A stretch of DNA of 64,000 bases from Burkholderia sp. USMB20 (lineage in GTDB: Bacteria > Pseudomonadota > Gammaproteobacteria > Burkholderiales > Burkholderiaceae): assembly GCF_000949135.2 (NCBI RefSeq), contig NZ_JTAN02000021.1, positions 1,152,999 through 1,216,998 on the forward strand. The letters run 5' to 3'. Position 1 is the stretch's first letter. The number at the start of each line of letters is the position of its first letter. A program made the position numbers and the translations under genes. Below the pieces are notes generated by a model, which did no database searches, was not told where the DNA came from, and saw only the letters and a list, made by a program, of their open reading frames with translations. Below, piece by piece: positions 61,938 to 64,000 of this stretch.

Positions 61938-62627
61938 TCACGCGCGGATGCGCCGCCAGCCCCATTCGAGCAGGCGCCAGCCGAGCAGCACCGCAACGAT
62001 CACCGCGTAGAGCTTCGGCTGCGCGAGATTGTGCTTGCCGGCCCTCATCCACCAGAAATGCAGCACGCCGAACAGCGCGATCGCATAGATCGCGCGATGC
62101 AGCGTCGCCCAGTGACGACCGAGCCGGCGCACCATCGCGCGCGGCGAGGTCGCGGCCAGCGGAATCAGCAGCACGAACGCGGCGAAGCCGACCGTGATGA
62201 ACGGACGCTTGCCGACGTCCTTCAGGATCGCGAGCACGTCGAACCACTTGTCGAACCACAGATACGTCGTGAAATGCAGCGTCGCGTAAAAGAACGCGAA
62301 CAGGCCGATCATCCGGCGAAAGCGCAGCAACGCTGGAACGCCCGTCACGCGCCGAAGCGGTGTGACGCCGAGCGTGAGGCATAGCATCACCAGCGTCCAG
62401 AGGCCCGTCGAACGCGTGATGAATTCGATCGGGTTCGCGCCGAGCCGGTCGGTCAGCCCGAACAGCACGAGACGGGCGAGCGGATAGAGTCCGGCCGCGA
62501 AAACCAGTACCTTGGCGGGGGCAAGCCAGCGCGGCGCGGCAGCACGCGCTGCGCCGCCCCGGGAACTGCCGGCGGCAGCCGTGCGCGTGCCGGACGCGCG
62601 CGCGGGCGTCAGCGTCGAAGGAGGCAT
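61938..62627 (-). CDS. msrQ: MsrQ, haem-binding membrane subunit of the MsrPQ system
   Basis: 229-residue inner-membrane b-type haem protein (YedZ) that passes quinone electrons to periplasmic MsrP. Six helices are predicted, with haem-ligand histidines in FAFFYATLHFTTYLWFDKW and HWATLHRAIYAIALFGVLHF. The first 35 residues are a low-complexity Ala/Arg/Ser segment. The start is ATG 62627, 20 nt after msrP. Confidence 0.94.
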   Translation of the reverse strand: MPPSTLTPARASGTRTAAAGSSRGGAARAAAPRWLAPAKVLVFAAGLYPLARLVLFGLTDRLGANPIEFITRSTGLWTLVMLCLTLGVTPLRRVTGVPALLRFRRMIGLFAFFYATLHFTTYLWFDKWFDVLAILKDVGKRPFITVGFAAFVLLIPLAATSPRAMVRRLGRHWATLHRAIYAIALFGVLHFWWMRAGKHNLAQPKLYAVIVAVLLGWRLLEWGWRRIRA

Positions 62628-62647
62628 GTCGTTTCTCACCGGCGCAC

Positions 62648-63643
62648 TCAGAAGTTCTTCTTCAGGTCCATGCCCTGATACATCGACGCGACGAGATCGC
62701 CGTAGCCGTTGAACATCAGCGTCTTGCGCTTCGGCGTGAAGAAGCCGTCCTCGCCGATCCGGCGCTCGGTCGCCTGGCTCCAGCGCGGGTGATCGACGTT
62801 CGGGTTCACGTTCGAATAGAAGCCGTATTCGTTCGACGCGTACGTGTTCCAGCTCGTTTTCGGCTGCTTGTCGACGAAGCGGATCTTCACGAGCGACTTC
62901 GCACTCTTGAAGCCGTACTTCCACGGCACGACGATCCGCACCGGCGCGCCGTTCTGGTTCGGCAGCACCTGGCCGTACACGCCCATCGTCAGCAGCGTCA
63001 GCGGATTCATCGCCTCGTCCATCCGCAGCCCTTCCGAGTACGGCCAGTCGAGCACCGGCGTCGACAGCCCCGGCATCTGCGACGGATCGGCCAGCGTGAC
63101 GAACTGCACGTACTTCGCGTTGCCGGTCGGCTGCACGCGCTTGATCAGCTCGGACAGCGGCACGCCGATCCACGGGACCACCATCGACCAGCCTTCGACG
63201 CAACGCAGCCGGTACACGCGCTCTTCGAGCGGCGCGAGCTTCAGCAGTTCGTCGAGATCGAACACCTTCGGGTGCAGCACCTCGCCTTCGACGCTCACGC
63301 GCCACGGGCGCGGCCGCAGCGTGCCGGCGTTTTGCGCCGGGTCGCCCTTGTCGGTGCCGAACTCGTAGAAGTTGTTGTAGGACGTGATGTCCTTGAACGG
63401 CGTCACCTGGTCGGCCGCGACGAACCTCGGGTTGGTTTTCGCCACGAGCTTCGCGGCCCGCGCGTCCGGCGACGCATAGGCGGCGAACGCAGCGCCGCTG
63501 CCGCCGAGCAATCCGCCCGCCGCCGCCAGGCCGGCGGCCTGCAAGACGCGCCGCCGGTTCTCGAACACCGCGCGCGGCGTAATCTGGCTCTGCGCGATGT
63601 CACCGCCGGTCAGTACGGTACGCAAAGGGTGTTTGATCCACAT
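62648..63643 (-). CDS. msrP: MsrP, periplasmic methionine sulfoxide reductase catalytic subunit
   Basis: 331-residue molybdopterin enzyme (YedY) repairing oxidised methionine in periplasmic proteins. A twin-arginine leader is clear: [20 protein letters not shown] ending near AAFA. The molybdenum-binding Cys is in [40 protein letters not shown] is near the C-terminus. The start [10 protein letters not shown] at 63643 is the family form; a longer frame to 63961 would cross a terminator and is rejected. Confidence 0.96.
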   Translation of the reverse strand: MWIKHPLRTVLTGGDIAQSQITPRAVFENRRRVLQAAGLAAAGGLLGGSGAAFAAYASPDARAAKLVAKTNPRFVAADQVTPFKDITSYNNFYEFGTDKGDPAQNAGTLRPRPWRVSVEGEVLHPKVFDLDELLKLAPLEERVYRLRCVEGWSMVVPWIGVPLSELIKRVQPTGNAKYVQFVTLADPSQMPGLSTPVLDWPYSEGLRMDEAMNPLTLLTMGVYGQVLPNQNGAPVRIVVPWKYGFKSAKSLVKIRFVDKQPKTSWNTYASNEYGFYSNVNPNVDHPRWSQATERRIGEDGFFTPKRKTLMFNGYGDLVASMYQGMDLKKNF

Positions 63644-63747
63644 CGTGCTGCTCCTCCTGGATGCGCGGCGCGCACGCTTCATGAGCGTTCGACCCGACCC
63701 ATCCTGCGCCGTTCGACGCCCGGACCGCCCGCCCGTTACAAAAGAAA

Positions 63748-63775
63748 ACCGCCGGGCACGCAGTGCGCCGGCGGT
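63748..63775 (-). terminator. Terminator after the CcsA/ResC-type gene
   Basis: Stem ACCGCCGG / CCGGCGGT around a 12-nt loop; on the minus strand the tail is TTTCTTTTG. It separates the cytochrome c maturation gene from msrP. Confidence 0.75.
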
Positions 63776-63801
63776 CTTTTGTCGGACCCGCGTCGGAAAT
63801 C

Positions 63802-64000
63802 TTACAGCTTGCCGTAGCTGTGCAGCCCGGACAGGAACATGTTGACGCCGAGGAACGCGAACGTCGTCACGAGCAGGCCGGTGAGCGCCCACCAGGCGGC
63901 CACCGCGCCGCGCAGGCCCTTCATCAGGCGCATGTGCAGCCAGGCCGCGTAGTTGAGCCACACGATCAGCGCCCAGGTTTCCTTCGGGTCCCAGCTCCAG
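63802..64000 (-). CDS. Cytochrome c maturation membrane protein (CcsA/ResC type), C-terminal end only
   Basis: The last 65 codons of a gene that begins beyond the right edge. The visible part starts [20 protein letters not shown], the tryptophan-rich W-x-W-D-P-K-E motif that ends the haem-handling domain of CcsA/ResC/CcmC proteins. One or two more membrane helices follow ([20 protein letters not shown]), and it closes SGLHSYGKL. These proteins carry haem to the site of cytochrome c maturation (system II), which the bc1 complex in this window would need. The rest of the gene is not seen. Confidence 0.93.
   Translation of the reverse strand, partial: WSWDPKETWALIVWLNYAAWLHMRLMKGLRGAVAAWWALTGLLVTTFAFLGVNMFLSGLHSYGKL

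Overview
The window is high-GC (roughly two thirds G+C) chromosomal DNA from a Burkholderia-type betaproteobacterium, most probably the Burkholderia cepacia complex. The evidence is the gene order: sspB-sspA-petCBA-nif3-htrA, then one long minus-strand run holding mla, murA, his and tat genes, then gltBD, ugp, and aroKB-pilQONM divergent from a class A PBP. Species cannot be fixed from sequence alone. Most genes are housekeeping and tightly packed, often joined by ATGA or TGATG overlaps.

Layout. 1-2196: 5' part of a T6SS vgrG that runs off the left edge. 2558-5330: a cystine-type binding protein without its permease, a small hypothetical, a gene-poor and partly AT-richer stretch, a HigB/HigA-like toxin-antitoxin pair and tRNA-Thr(UGU) with a strong terminator. 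5350-9428: sspB, sspA and the cytochrome bc1 genes. 9647-11620: a Nif3-like gene divergent from a membrane-anchored HtrA protease. 11863-29864: minus-strand superoperon, in transcription order mlaFEDACB, an ABC-2 exporter, bolA, murA, hisGDCB, marC, hisHAFIE, a DUF4870-like gene, a HIT gene and tatABC. 29949-33643: TPP riboswitch followed by thiO-thiS-thiG-thiE. 33917-37752: SbmA/BacA-like ABC protein, a 15-copy 8-bp minisatellite, thpR, a deleted remnant of an AgcS sodium/alanine symporter and a ricin-fold lectin-like gene in an AT-rich pocket. 38001-44256: gltB-gltD. 44545-45258: a RAYT-family protein that has lost its catalytic motifs. 45452-46177: ompW. 46341-51406: ugpBAECQ. 51497-58494: pilM-pilN-pilOP-pilQ-aroK-aroB-dgt. 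58715-61852: PBP1A, cyaY, lptM. 61938-64000: msrP-msrQ and the 3' end of a CcsA/ResC-type cytochrome c maturation gene.

Functional links. The envelope dominates: phospholipid trafficking (Mla), peptidoglycan (MurA, PBP1A), Tat export with two likely Tat substrates in the same window (Rieske protein, MsrP), type IV pili, OmpW and LptM. Histidine, thiamine, glutamate and shikimate synthesis make up most of the rest.

The main oddities are: a cluster of small indels truncating marC next to hisH; an apparent pair of compensating frameshifts in the mlaA tail; the AgcS remnant; the degenerate RAYT protein; a PilO-PilP fusion; a small ORF between the TPP riboswitch and thiO; and the minisatellite. 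No CRISPR array, rRNA, intact insertion sequence or clearly novel defence system was found.
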